A DNA stretch of 34,453 nt from Crenalkalicoccus roseus. GTDB taxonomy: Bacteria; Pseudomonadota; Alphaproteobacteria; Acetobacterales; Acetobacteraceae. The translations under genes were made by a program, and so were the position numbers. This document shows, in pieces, positions 1 to 7,135 of this stretch. The notes under the pieces were generated by a model. It was given only the letters and a program-made list of their open reading frames with translations. It was not told the DNA's origin and made no database searches. Position 1 is the first letter of the stretch. The number at the start of each line of letters is the position of its first letter. The DNA is taken from positions 1 through 34,453 of the forward strand of contig NZ_SJDM01000034.1 in NCBI RefSeq assembly GCF_004761865.1, read 5' to 3'.

Positions 1-7
1 CGCTCCC

Positions 8-36
8 GGCTGTTTCCAGCCGTCCGCGATCTGCTC
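8..36 (+). repeat. Interspersed repeat, copy R1
   Basis: This 29-base element reads GGCTGTTTCCAGCCGTCCGC and then GATCTGCTC. It matches R2 (10799-10827) at 27 of 29 positions and the reverse complement of R3 (32298-32333) at about 33 of 36 when extended left to base 1. It begins with a small hairpin, GGCTG-tttc-CAGCC. It touches the stop codon of the minus-strand debranching-enzyme gene, so it lies in that gene's 3' end. Confidence 0.7.
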
Positions 37-2234
37 TAGCTGATCACCGCCACCTCGACCTGGCCGCGGCGACCGAGCACGGTCAGCGACACCTCACCCC
101 CCTCGTGGCGGTGCAGGATCACGTCCGCGGCCGCGGAATCGAGGCGCAGATTCTCGATCCGCACCACCTCGAGCCAGGGGGGCAGCACCGGGCGGGTGAA
201 GCGGATCTGCCGCTGCTCGGGGCGGAAGGTCACGCCGAGCAGCGCGCCGAGCACCGCGAAGGCCGCCGCGCTCGCCCAGGCCTGCGGCAGGCAGGCGACC
301 GGATAGGCGGTCGGTCCCTGGCCGGGCAGGCGCGGGAAGCCGCAGAACAGCTCGGGCAGGCGCTTGAGGTCGGTCCAGAGCGCGGCGTCGAACAGCCCGC
401 CGAGCAGCCGCACCAGCGGCTCGCGCAGGTCGTAGCGCGACAGGCCGAGCGCGATCAGCCCGTTGTCGTGCGGCCAGACCGAGCCGTTGTGGTAGCTCAT
501 CGGGTTGTAGCGCGCCTCGCCCTCGGCGATGGTGCGCACGCCCCAGCCGCAGAAGGAGCGCGGGTCGAGCAGGGTCTCGGCGAGACGGGCGGCGCGCCCG
601 GGCCGGGCGATGCCGGTCAGCAGCGCGTGTCCGGCGTTGGAGCTGCGCACCCGGCAGGGCCGCTTCCGCCCGTCGAGCGCGAGCGCGTAGGTGCCGAGAT
701 CCTCGCACCAGAAGACCTCGTCGAAGCGCCGGCGCAGGGTCTCGGCGCGGGCCTCCAGCGCCTCCGCCCGCGCCGCCTCGCCGAGGCTGCGCGCGATCCG
801 CGCCGCGCCGCGCCAGGCGGCGTAGGCATAGGCCTGCACCTCGGCCAGCGCGATCGGCCCCTCCGCCAGGCTTCCGTCGGCGTGGAACACCGAATCCCAG
901 CTGTCCTTCCAGCCCTGGTTGGCCAGCCCCTCCGGCGTGCGGCGGAAGTATTCGAGGAAGCCGTCCCCGTCGCGGTCGCCATGCCGCTCCATCCAGCCGA
1001 GCGCCGCCTCGACATGCGGCCACAGCTCTCGCGCCAGCGCCTCGTCACCGGTTCGCTCGAGATGCGCACCGGCGAGCATGACGAAGAGCGGCGTCGCGTC
1101 CACCGAGCCGTAGTAGAGGCCGAAGGGCACCTCGCCCGTCGCCGCCATCTCCCCGCCGCGGGTCTCGTGCAGGATCTTGCCCGGCTCGGCGTCGCGCGCG
1201 GGGTCGCTCTCCCGCGCCTGGCGCGCGGCGAGGTAGCGGAGCACCCCGCCGGCGAGCGTGGGGTCGAGCCACAGGCACTGCAGCGCGGTGATCAGGCTGT
1301 CGCGCCCGAAGGCGGTGCTGAACCAGGGGATGCCGGCGTAGGGGAAGGGGCCGGTCGGCGCGTCGGTGCAGAGCATGTCGAGATCGGCGCGCGAGCGGTT
1401 CAGCCAGTCGTTGAAGGCCTCGTTGCTGGTGTGGATGCGCGCCACCTCCCCGGCCCGCGCCGCGGTCCAGCGGCGGTGCAGGCCGAGCCAGCCGGCGAAG
1501 CCGGGATCCTCCTCCGCCGCCGCCTCCCCCCGCGCGCAGCGCACCGCGATGGAGAGGCTGCGCTGCTCGCCCGGCGCGAGGCGCAGCGCGTAGCAGGCCG
1601 CGCCGCCGCGGCGGAAGTCGGGCGGCGGGTCGTACTCCACGCGGGTGGTGCGCAGCACCCCGTCGCGCCCGCGGTAGGAGAAGACGGTGGCGGCGCCTTC
1701 CTCGGCCGGCGGGGCGAGCGTGCCACGCGCCTGCCGCCGCATCCCGCGCACCTCGAAGATGTCGGCGAAGTCCGCGGCGTGCTCGATGGAGAGTTCGAGC
1801 GCGACCGCCTCGGCGCCATAGTTGCGCACATGGATCTGCTCGTGCAGCGCCGCGGCGCCGAGCACCAGGCAGCGGCGCAGGTGCACGGTATCGCGCTCGA
1901 GCGCTTCGTGGCCTTGCCGCGCCTCGAGGTCGGGGTTGGTGAGGTCCACGGTCAGCAGCGCGTTGTCCTCGCTGACGCCGGAGGAGAGCAGCAGCGGCCG
2001 CTCCCCGCCGAGGCGCAGCGTCAGGCGCGACAGGTGGCGCGTGTCGCAATGGAACAGCCCCTCCGCCGTGACGCCGAGCGCCTGCGCATCGCCGTGGTGG
2101 TCGAGGACAAGGAAGGTGTCCCCGTGCTTCAGCGTGCGCGGCCGATAGAGGGCGAGCGCGGTCGCCGTCGTCGCCTCGACCGCGAAGCGCTCTTCCTCTC
2201 CCGGGCGGGGCGGGGCGGATGGGGCATGGTCCAT
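36..2234 (-). CDS. Amylo-alpha-1,6-glucosidase / glycogen debranching enzyme-like protein
   Basis: The 732-residue product resembles the bacterial glycogen-debranching (amylo-alpha-1,6-glucosidase) family. An N-terminal beta-rich domain covers roughly residues 20-270 and includes GLFHCDTRHLSRLTLRL and later FEVRGMRR. An (alpha/alpha)6 catalytic domain follows. It carries PWFSTAFGRDSLITALQ, NQGWKDSWDS with candidate acidic catalytic residues, and YHNGSVWPHDNGLIALGL. The family hydrolyses alpha-1,6 branches in glycogen-like glucans, but the substrate here is not proven. I chose the ATG at 2234 because family similarity begins just after it and it lies 11 bases behind the glycosyltransferase stop. 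The frame stays open upstream, but that part is an overlap with the glycosyltransferase gene. No signal peptide is seen, so it should be cytoplasmic. It is probably cotranscribed with the upstream glycosyltransferase. Confidence 0.88.
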   Translation of the reverse strand: MDHAPSAPPRPGEEERFAVEATTATALALYRPRTLKHGDTFLVLDHHGDAQALGVTAEGLFHCDTRHLSRLTLRLGGERPLLLSSGVSEDNALLTVDLTNPDLEARQGHEALERDTVHLRRCLVLGAAALHEQIHVRNYGAEAVALELSIEHAADFADIFEVRGMRRQARGTLAPPAEEGAATVFSYRGRDGVLRTTRVEYDPPPDFRRGGAACYALRLAPGEQRSLSIAVRCARGEAAAEEDPGFAGWLGLHRRWTAARAGEVARIHTSNEAFNDWLNRSRADLDMLCTDAPTGPFPYAGIPWFSTAFGRDSLITALQCLWLDPTLAGGVLRYLAARQARESDPARDAEPGKILHETRGGEMAATGEVPFGLYYGSVDATPLFVMLAGAHLERTGDEALARELWPHVEAALGWMERHGDRDGDGFLEYFRRTPEGLANQGWKDSWDSVFHADGSLAEGPIALAEVQAYAYAAWRGAARIARSLGEAARAEALEARAETLRRRFDEVFWCEDLGTYALALDGRKRPCRVRSSNAGHALLTGIARPGRAARLAETLLDPRSFCGWGVRTIAEGEARYNPMSYHNGSVWPHDNGLIALGLSRYDLREPLVRLLGGLFDAALWTDLKRLPELFCGFPRLPGQGPTAYPVACLPQAWASAAAFAVLGALLGVTFRPEQRQIRFTRPVLPPWLEVVRIENLRLDSAAADVILHRHEGGEVSLTVLGRRGQVEVAVIS

Positions 2235-2245
2235 GCGCGTCTTCC

Positions 2246-3298
2246 TCAGGCGACCCGCAGCACCGGGCGCGCCCTGGCGGCGGCGAGGCGGCGATAGAGG
2301 GCGAGGTAGTCCTCGGCCATGCGGCGGGCGGTGAAGCGCCGCTCGAAGACGCGGCGCACCGCGGCGCGGTCCAGCGCGTCGAGCCGGCGCAGGGCGGCGA
2401 GCGCACCGGTCTCGTCCTCGACCACGAATCCGGTCACGCCATCCTCCATCACCTCGGGCACGGAGCCGCGGTTGAAGGCGATGACGGGCGTGCCGCAGGC
2501 CATCGCCTCGATCATCACCAGGCCGAAGGGTTCGGGCCACTGGATCGGGAACAGCAGGGCCTCGGCGCCGCCGAGGAATTCCGCCTTCTGCCCCTCGTTG
2601 ATCTCGCCAACGAACTCAATGCCCGGTTGCTCCAGCATCGGCCGCACAACCGCCTCGTAATACTCGCGGTCGGCATTGTCCACCTTCGCGGCGATTCGCA
2701 GCGGCATCCCGGCGGCGCGGGCGATGCGGATCGCCGCCTCCGGCCCCTTCTCCGGCGAGATGCGGCCGAGGAAGGCGAGATAGCCGCGGCCGCGCGGCGA
2801 GAAGGGCAGGAGGTCGCGCGGCAGGCCGTGATGCACCGTGCCGGCCCAGTTGGCGAAGGGCAGCGGCCGGCGCTGCGCATCCGAGATGGAAACGAAGGGC
2901 GCCTCCGGATGGGCGCGGAACAGCGGCGCGATCTCGGGCAGGTCGAGCCGCCCGTGCAGCGTGGTCAGGAAGGGCGCGCCGGCGGCGCGCATCAGCGGCA
3001 GGTGGAAGTGGTCGATGTGGAAATGCACGATGTCGAACTCGTCCAGGCGCTCCTGCAGCCGGCTCAGCATCAGCACGTGCGGGGCGATGACGTCGCGCAC
3101 CGAGGCGTCCAGCCGCAGCGCCCGCGGCACGACCGGCTCGAGCCGCGCGGCGGTGCGGCTGTCGCCGCTGGCGAACAGCGTCACCTCGTGGCCTAGCGCC
3201 ACGAGCTCTTCCGTCAGGTAGGAGACGATCCGCTCGGTGCCGCCGTAGAGCAGCGGCGGCACGGCCTCGGCGAGCGGGGCGATCTGGGCGATGCGCAT
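2246..3298 (-). CDS. Glycosyltransferase family 4 (GT-B fold)
   Basis: The 350-residue product is a GT4-type retaining glycosyltransferase. The N-terminal half starts MRIAQIAPLAEAVPPLLYGG, with the glycine-rich GGTER acceptor-side loop, and continues into VTLFASGDS. The C-terminal donor-binding half has FLGRISPEKG and the E-x7-E motif in EPFGLVMIEAM, followed by GTPVIAFNRGSVPEVM. Such enzymes transfer a sugar from a nucleotide-sugar donor. The acceptor cannot be told from sequence. The ATG at 3298 fits the family's N-terminus. Upstream in-frame sequence is arginine-rich and not GT-like. The neighbouring debranching enzyme, 11 bases downstream, suggests a shared role in storage or exported alpha-glucan metabolism. 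Confidence 0.88.
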   Translation of the reverse strand: MRIAQIAPLAEAVPPLLYGGTERIVSYLTEELVALGHEVTLFASGDSRTAARLEPVVPRALRLDASVRDVIAPHVLMLSRLQERLDEFDIVHFHIDHFHLPLMRAAGAPFLTTLHGRLDLPEIAPLFRAHPEAPFVSISDAQRRPLPFANWAGTVHHGLPRDLLPFSPRGRGYLAFLGRISPEKGPEAAIRIARAAGMPLRIAAKVDNADREYYEAVVRPMLEQPGIEFVGEINEGQKAEFLGGAEALLFPIQWPEPFGLVMIEAMACGTPVIAFNRGSVPEVMEDGVTGFVVEDETGALAALRRLDALDRAAVRRVFERRFTARRMAEDYLALYRRLAAARARPVLRVA

Positions 3299-3367
3299 CG
3301 GTATGTCCTCGGGTGCTGTCGGGTTCCGGTCCTCGGTTGGCGGTCCGGGCCGGCGCCCGGGACCGCC

Positions 3368-3399
3368 CGGCATGGCGGCGCCGGCCCGCCGCCATGCCG
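3368..3399 (-). terminator. GC-rich hairpin in the GT4 leader; possible terminator of the upstream minus-strand genes
   Basis: A perfect 12-bp inverted repeat (3368-3379 with 3388-3399) encloses an 8-base loop. It sits in the 161-base gap between the small membrane-protein gene (stop at 3460) and the glycosyltransferase start (3298). No U-run follows on the minus strand, so a leader structure or RNA-processing site is equally possible. Confidence 0.35.
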
Positions 3400-3459
3400 C
3401 CGGGTGCCGCGCCGGCGCCGGCTGCAACGCCGCACCGGCGCATCGGTCGCCGCCGCGGC

Positions 3460-3813
3460 TCATGGCGCCGTCATCGCTTCCGGCACGCCCTCGGGCGGGG
3501 CGCCGAAGGCGAGGCGCAGCAGCAGCGAGGCGGCGAGCAGCGCCGCCGCCTGGTCCCAGGCGGTCAGGTGCTCCTCCAGGGGGTGCTGGCCCCGCAGCGC
3601 CGCCTCCGCGGCGCTGCCGAGCGCCGCCCAGAACAGCAGCACCGCCGCGGCGTGCGGCACGAGCGGCGGCGGCGCGAAGGAGGCGAGGCAGAGGCAGGCC
3701 GCCGCCGCCAGGCCGCAGATCACCGCCCGGTCGAGGTTCGGGTCCTGCGGGTCCCCATGGTCGGTGCCGCCGGGGCGCACGCCCCACCACTGCTGCGGAT
3801 CGAAGGGATGCAT
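3460..3813 (-). CDS. Small membrane protein of unknown function
   Basis: I do not recognise a family in this 117-residue product. It begins MHPFDPQQWWGVRPGG, a polar, tryptophan-containing N-terminus. Hydrophobic stretches follow, around residues 30-50 (VICGLAAAACLCLASF), 52-68 (PHAAAVLLFWAALGSAA) and 88-102 (AAALLAASLLLRLAFG), giving two or three membrane segments. The ATG at 3813 is preceded by a purine-rich GAGGGGGAGGGA tract. It lies 20 bases behind the stop of the frameshifted NDUFS4-like gene, so the two are probably cotranscribed. Confidence 0.55.
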   Translation of the reverse strand: MHPFDPQQWWGVRPGGTDHGDPQDPNLDRAVICGLAAAACLCLASFAPPPLVPHAAAVLLFWAALGSAAEAALRGQHPLEEHLTAWDQAAALLAASLLLRLAFGAPPEGVPEAMTAP

Positions 3814-3833
3814 CGCGGTCCCTCCCCCTCGCC

Positions 3834-4345
3834 TCAGGCCGCCAGCGCCAGCTCCTGCCGTCCCCGCCGCGCGGCGGGCCAGGGCGCCTCGGCCGCGCGG
3901 CCGTCCCAGGCCCAGCAGAGGGTGGGATCGGCCGGCGGTTCCGGGATGGCGGGGAGAGAGGCGGTGCGACGCAGGTCGGCGGCCGCCACCGGGGGCTCGG
4001 CGACCTCGAAGCGGATGCCCTCCCGCCGGGCGAAGGCCTCGGCCGCCTGCCGGCTCGGGAAGCGGAGTTCCAGCCCCTGCAGCGGATCGCCGCCGCCCCA
4101 CCAGCCCATCAGCGGCTCCCGCCCGGCGGGCCAGCGCGGCGGAAAGCGCAGCACCCACCCCCGGCGCGCCGCCCCTGCATCAGCGGCCGCGCCTCGGGGT
4201 GGCGGGCGATCAGCGCCACCGCATCCGCGGGCAGGGCGGAGGCCGCCCGGCGCAGGGCGAGGCCCGCCGCCTCGCCGGGCCGGTCGGGCACGACAGGGAG
4301 CGGACGCGACGCCGCCGGCGCCGTGCCCATGCGCACGTCGTTCAT
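3834..4345 (-). pseudogene. NDUFS4-like (ETC complex I subunit) protein, frameshifted
   Basis: The 3' part (frame open from 4157 to 3834) encodes WVLRF, EPLMGWWGGGDPLQGLELRF and then AEAFARREGIRFEV. This is the core of the ETC complex I subunit / NDUFS4 family, the 18-kDa accessory subunit of NADH:quinone oxidoreductase. The 5' part lies in another frame and starts at the ATG at 4345 behind an AGGAG site. It ends in ALIARHPEARPLMQGRRAGG, which resembles the family's strand just before WVLRF. The two frames meet at a run of five C on the plus strand (4158-4162). One extra G on the coding strand would join them into a single protein of about 170 residues. This may be a real mutation, phase variation or a sequencing/assembly error. 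I see no other complex I genes in the window. Confidence 0.72.
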
Positions 4346-4368
4346 GGCTGTCGGCTCCTCGCGGAAGG

Positions 4369-4398
4369 GGGCGGCGCGGCGTGCCGGCCGCGCCGCCC
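4369..4398. terminator. Strong hairpin with a plus-strand T-rich tail
   Basis: A perfect 12-bp stem (4369-4380 with 4387-4398) encloses a 6-base loop and is followed on the plus strand by TTTGGTTTTT. It separates the hsp20 stop (4431) from the NDUFS4-like start (4345), both on the minus strand. The U-tract, however, is in the plus orientation, where no gene ends. On the minus strand the stem is followed by CCCCTTCC, so minus-strand termination would be weaker. Confidence 0.5.
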
Positions 4399-4430
4399 TT
4401 TGGTTTTTGCCTCAGGCGTTGGTTCCCGCC

Positions 4431-4946
4431 TCAGGCGGCGGCCTTGCGCCCGTTCCCGCCGTTGCCGGCCAGCTCGCCCTCGATCTGCCGCGGCTGCGGG
4501 CGGGGCGCGCCGGCGCTGATCTCGATGCGGCGCGGCCGCATCGCCTCGGGCACCTCGCGGCGGAGCTCGACGGTCAGCAGGCCGTCGGCGAGATGGGCGC
4601 CCACCACCTGCACGTGGTCGGCGAGCTCGAAGCGGCGCTCGAAGGCCCGCGTGGCGATGCCGCGGTGCAGGATCTGCCGCCCCTGGTCCTCGCCCTGCGG
4701 CTCGCGGCCGCGCTTCTCGCCGGAGACGATCAGCAGGTTCTGCTGCGCCGTCACCGAGAGCTCCTCGGGGCGGAAGCCGGCCACGGCGAGGGTGACGCGA
4801 TATTCGTCCTCGCCGACCCGCTCGATGTCATAGGGCGGATAGTTCTCGAAGGGCTCCACGCGCGCGGCGCTGCGCAGCGCGTCGAACAGGCGGTCGAAGC
4901 CCACCGTGGATCGGAACAGCGGGCTGAAGTCGAACTCGGTCCTCAT
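4431..4946 (-). CDS. IbpA-like small heat-shock protein (Hsp20)
   Basis: This 171-residue ATP-independent holdase binds unfolding proteins and passes them to DnaK/ClpB. The N-terminal FDFSPLFRSTVGFDRLFD is typical of class-A (IbpA-like) bacterial sHsps. The alpha-crystallin domain runs from about residue 38 (YPPYDIERVGEDEYRVTLAV) to 132 (LADGLLTVELRREVP). The C-terminal oligomerisation motif is RRIEIS (I-x-I), followed by a long polar tail ending NGGNGRKAAA. The ATG at 4946 has an AAGGAGG site at ideal spacing. That site is probably masked by a ROSE-like hairpin (see the leader entry). The gene is divergent from an unknown gene at 5118. A stable hairpin follows the stop. Confidence 0.93.
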   Translation of the reverse strand: MRTEFDFSPLFRSTVGFDRLFDALRSAARVEPFENYPPYDIERVGEDEYRVTLAVAGFRPEELSVTAQQNLLIVSGEKRGREPQGEDQGRQILHRGIATRAFERRFELADHVQVVGAHLADGLLTVELRREVPEAMRPRRIEISAGAPRPQPRQIEGELAGNGGNGRKAAA

Positions 4947-4950
4947 CTCC

Positions 4951-5045
4951 ACATCCTCCTTGCGAAGCAACATGGATCCGAGCGGCGCCGGACCGGCGCC
5001 GTCCGCCGGGCCCCGGCTGGGCACCCGGCACCATCTTGCTTTGGC
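4951..5045 (-). promoter_or_regulatory. ROSE-like RNA thermometer in the hsp20 leader
   Basis: In the minus-strand transcript, UUGCU (4966-4970) lies directly upstream of AGGAG (4956-4960), the core of the ribosome binding site. They pair as U-A, C-G, G-G, U-A and U-G around a UCGCA loop. This is the defining UYGCU/anti-SD arrangement of ROSE elements, including the G-G mismatch. Flanking CAU and AUG extend the stem. Further upstream are other GC-rich hairpins, including CGGCGCCG-gtc-CGGCGCCG, as in multi-hairpin ROSE leaders. ROSE elements are known upstream of alphaproteobacterial small heat-shock genes, where they melt on heating and free the ribosome binding site. The call is by motif and context, with no folding run. 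Confidence 0.6.
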
Positions 5046-5060
5046 ATTCCGCGGCCCGGC

Positions 5061-5066
5061 TTCAAG
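5061..5066 (-). promoter_or_regulatory. Possible heat-shock sigma (RpoH) -35 element of hsp20
   Basis: CTTGAA on the minus strand matches the RpoH -35 consensus. It lies 115 bases upstream of the hsp20 start, which leaves room for the ROSE-like leader. I could not find a convincing -10 (CYTATNT or CCCCATNT) at the expected distance, so this is a half-site only. Confidence 0.25.
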
Positions 5067-5117
5067 CCCCTCTCCGGCGGGCATTGCGGCGCCGGAAGAT
5101 GTGGTAACGTGCTCGCG

Positions 5118-5525
5118 ATGCCTGCCCTGCTCCCGAGTCTGAAGCCGGCGGAGCGCCTGGTCGCCTCCGCCCTGCTCAACCGCATCGCCGCCCAGGGCGC
5201 GCCCTGCTTCTCGGCCGGGGATGCCAGGGCGCTGTGGCGACGGCTGCCGCCGCCCGGGCCGGGCGCGGTGCGGCTGCGCGGCCTGCGCGCGGGCGCGTGG
5301 GAGATGCGGCGCTTCCGGCTCTGGCTGCACTGGGTGGTGGAGGCGGAGCGCCCGGGCGGTCCGCGCCTGCGCCTGCGCTACACCCTGCTCGGCGATCCGG
5401 TGGACCTGCTGCGCCATGGCGGGCGGCGCCTGGCCTTCCGCCCCTGGCCGGGCATCGCGGTCTCGCTCGACCTCGGGCCCTGGCGGCCGTGGAAGCTGCC
5501 GGCGACCGAGGCGGAGGCGGGCTGA
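5118..5525 (+). CDS. Hypothetical protein, conserved-looking
   Basis: I do not recognise this 135-residue product. It has no signal peptide or membrane segment. The sequence looks like a small soluble alpha/beta domain: LKPAERLVASALLNRIAAQG at residues 7-26, then RLRGLRAGAWEMRRFRLWL, LRLRYTLLGDPVDLLRHGG and a closing WPGIAVSLDLGPWRPWKLPA. It is rich in Trp, Arg and Leu. The ATG at 5118 is the first good start, and no clear Shine-Dalgarno precedes it. It is divergent from hsp20, so the 171-base gap must hold both promoters. Expression on heat stress is possible but only inferred from position. Confidence 0.6.
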   Translation: MPALLPSLKPAERLVASALLNRIAAQGAPCFSAGDARALWRRLPPPGPGAVRLRGLRAGAWEMRRFRLWLHWVVEAERPGGPRLRLRYTLLGDPVDLLRHGGRRLAFRPWPGIAVSLDLGPWRPWKLPATEAEAG

Positions 5526-5573
5526 CCCCTCGCCTCGCGCGGCCATGCCCGCCCGCGCCGGGGCGCCCCCCCC

Positions 5574-6404
5574 TTACAGCATCGCCAGCGGCCGCTTGCG
5601 CGCGGGCGGGGGGAAGGCGGCGTCCAGCTCCCCCAGATCCTGCTCCGTCAGCGCGATGCCGCCGGCGCGGGCGTTCTCGCGCACATGCGCTTCCGTCGCC
5701 GCCTTCGGGATGCTGATCACGCCCGCCTCCCGCAGCGTCCAGGCGATGGCGATCTGCGCGGGCGTCGCCCCGTGCCGGGCGGCGACGGCGCCAAGCGCCC
5801 GGTTGCGCAGCATCGCCCCCGCCTGGCCGATGGGCGAGTAGGCCATCACCGGCATGCCCCTCGCGCGGCAGAAGGGCAGCAGGTCGAACTCGATCCCCCG
5901 CGCCTCGAGATTGTAGAGCACCTGGTCGGTGGCGCAGTCGGCGAGCGCCGGGCCAAGCTCCTCAAGATCGTCCAGGTCGAGGTTGCTGACGCCCCAGCGG
6001 CGGATCTTGCCCGCCGCCCGCAGCCGCTCCATCCCCTCCACGGTCTCGGCGAGCGGGATGCTGCCGCGCCAGTGCAGCAGGTAGAGGTCGAGCGTCTCCA
6101 CCCGGAGGCGCCGCAGGCTGCGCTCGCACGCCGCCTCCAGCTTCCGCCCGCCGGCATTGTGCGGATAGACCTTGGAGACGAGGAACACCTCCTGCCGCCG
6201 CCCGGCGATGGCCTCGGCCACCACCTCCTCCGCCCCGCCCTCGCCGTACATCTCGGCGGTGTCGATCAGGGTCATGCCGAGGTCGAGGCCAAGGCGCAGC
6301 GCCCGCGCCTCTTCCGCCCGCCGGCCCGCCCGCTCGCCCATGCGCCAGGTGCCCTGCCCGAGGGCGGGAACCTCCGTGCCGTCCGCCAGCCGAACCGTCG
6401 CCAT
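5574..6404 (-). CDS. Aldo/keto reductase
   Basis: This 276-residue protein of the AKR superfamily is an NADPH-dependent carbonyl reductase on a (beta/alpha)8 barrel. The catalytic tetrad is visible: Asp48 and Tyr53 in LIDTAEMYG, Lys78 in FLVSKVYP and His111 in LYLLHWRG. The cofactor-side sequences WGVSNLDLDDL and VISIPKAATEAHVREN (phosphate-binding region) are present. It resembles the YtbE/2,5-diketo-gluconate reductase branch, but the physiological substrate is unknown. I chose the ATG at 6404 because it follows GGAGG at good spacing. A GTG 18 bases upstream is in frame but overlaps that site. It is divergent from the exported-protein gene at 6439. Confidence 0.9.
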   Translation of the reverse strand: MATVRLADGTEVPALGQGTWRMGERAGRRAEEARALRLGLDLGMTLIDTAEMYGEGGAEEVVAEAIAGRRQEVFLVSKVYPHNAGGRKLEAACERSLRRLRVETLDLYLLHWRGSIPLAETVEGMERLRAAGKIRRWGVSNLDLDDLEELGPALADCATDQVLYNLEARGIEFDLLPFCRARGMPVMAYSPIGQAGAMLRNRALGAVAARHGATPAQIAIAWTLREAGVISIPKAATEAHVRENARAGGIALTEQDLGELDAAFPPPARKRPLAML

Positions 6405-6438
6405 TCCCGTGCCTCCCGCCACGCCCTATCTTCGGCGC

Positions 6439-7059
6439 ATGATACGCGCGGCGGGGCTCCTGGCGATCCTGGCGGCGGCCCTTCCGGGCTCGGCGACGGC
6501 GGCGGCCGGGGTGGATGCGGAGATCGGCACCTGGCGGCTCACCTGCGCCCTCGACCGGATGACGGACCGCACCGCCTGCACCCTGCTGCACCAGCGGCCG
6601 GTGGAGCGCAGCGAGCCGGGCCGCCCCTCGCTCGCGCTCGAGATCACCGACCGCGGCGGGCGGCTGGTGCCGGTGGTGGCGCTGCGCGGGCTGACGCTGG
6701 AAAGCGCCAGCCGCGGCCTGCTGGCGCTGGCCGGCACGGCGCAGCTCCGCTTCCCGCCGCATCCGATGGTCGAGATGCCCTGCGGGCTGGAAGGCCGCTC
6801 CCTGGTCTGCGCGCCCCGCCCGGAGGACGCGGCGCGGGCGGAGCGGGAGCTGGCCGAGGCCGACCGCGTGCTGGTGCGCCTGGTCGGCCCCGGCGGCGGT
6901 GCCAGCACCGCCGAGCCGGTGGAGCTTCCCCTCGCCGGCACGCGGGAGGCGATGGCGCGCTACCGCCAGCACGTCCCGCCCGGCACCGCGCCGCCGGAGC
7001 CGCCCGGGCTGGATGCGCGCGAGCTGCTGCTCAGGCTGCGGCAGTTCTTCGGGTTCTGA
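6439..7059 (+). CDS. Exported small protein, possibly IalB-like
   Basis: The 206-residue product begins with a signal peptide: MIRAAGLLAILAAALPGSAT, likely cut in the Ala run around residues 19-23. The mature part starts IGTWRLTCALDRMTDRTACTLL, with Cys36 and Cys47. A second pair lies in MPCGLEGRSLVCAP, so disulfides in the periplasm are likely. The pattern W-x-x-x-C followed by a second Cys and a beta-rich body recalls the invasion-associated locus B family, but the match is weak and the function unknown. Its ATG lies 34 bases from the divergent aldo/keto reductase start. A strong hairpin follows its stop. Confidence 0.65.
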   Translation: MIRAAGLLAILAAALPGSATAAAGVDAEIGTWRLTCALDRMTDRTACTLLHQRPVERSEPGRPSLALEITDRGGRLVPVVALRGLTLESASRGLLALAGTAQLRFPPHPMVEMPCGLEGRSLVCAPRPEDAARAERELAEADRVLVRLVGPGGGASTAEPVELPLAGTREAMARYRQHVPPGTAPPEPPGLDARELLLRLRQFFGF

Positions 7060-7091
7060 GGCGGTGGCGGCCCGCCGCGCCACGCGCTCCG

Positions 7092-7116
7092 CCCCGGCCG
7101 GCGGTGCCGGCCGGGG
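7092..7116. terminator. Hairpin between convergent genes
   Basis: A perfect 11-bp stem (7092-7102 with 7106-7116) encloses a 3-base loop, in the 76-base gap between the convergent exported-protein and amidase genes. It could end both transcripts. There is no U-run, so Rho dependence is possible. Confidence 0.45.
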
Positions 7117-7135
7117 GGGATGCCGCCCGCCGCGC

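Noticed and set aside
105-2297. A 730-codon open frame on the plus strand opposite the debranching-enzyme gene
   Set aside because: Its product is Arg/Ala/Gly-rich with no family likeness, and the minus-strand frame is a clear enzyme. It is a by-product of high-GC codon use.
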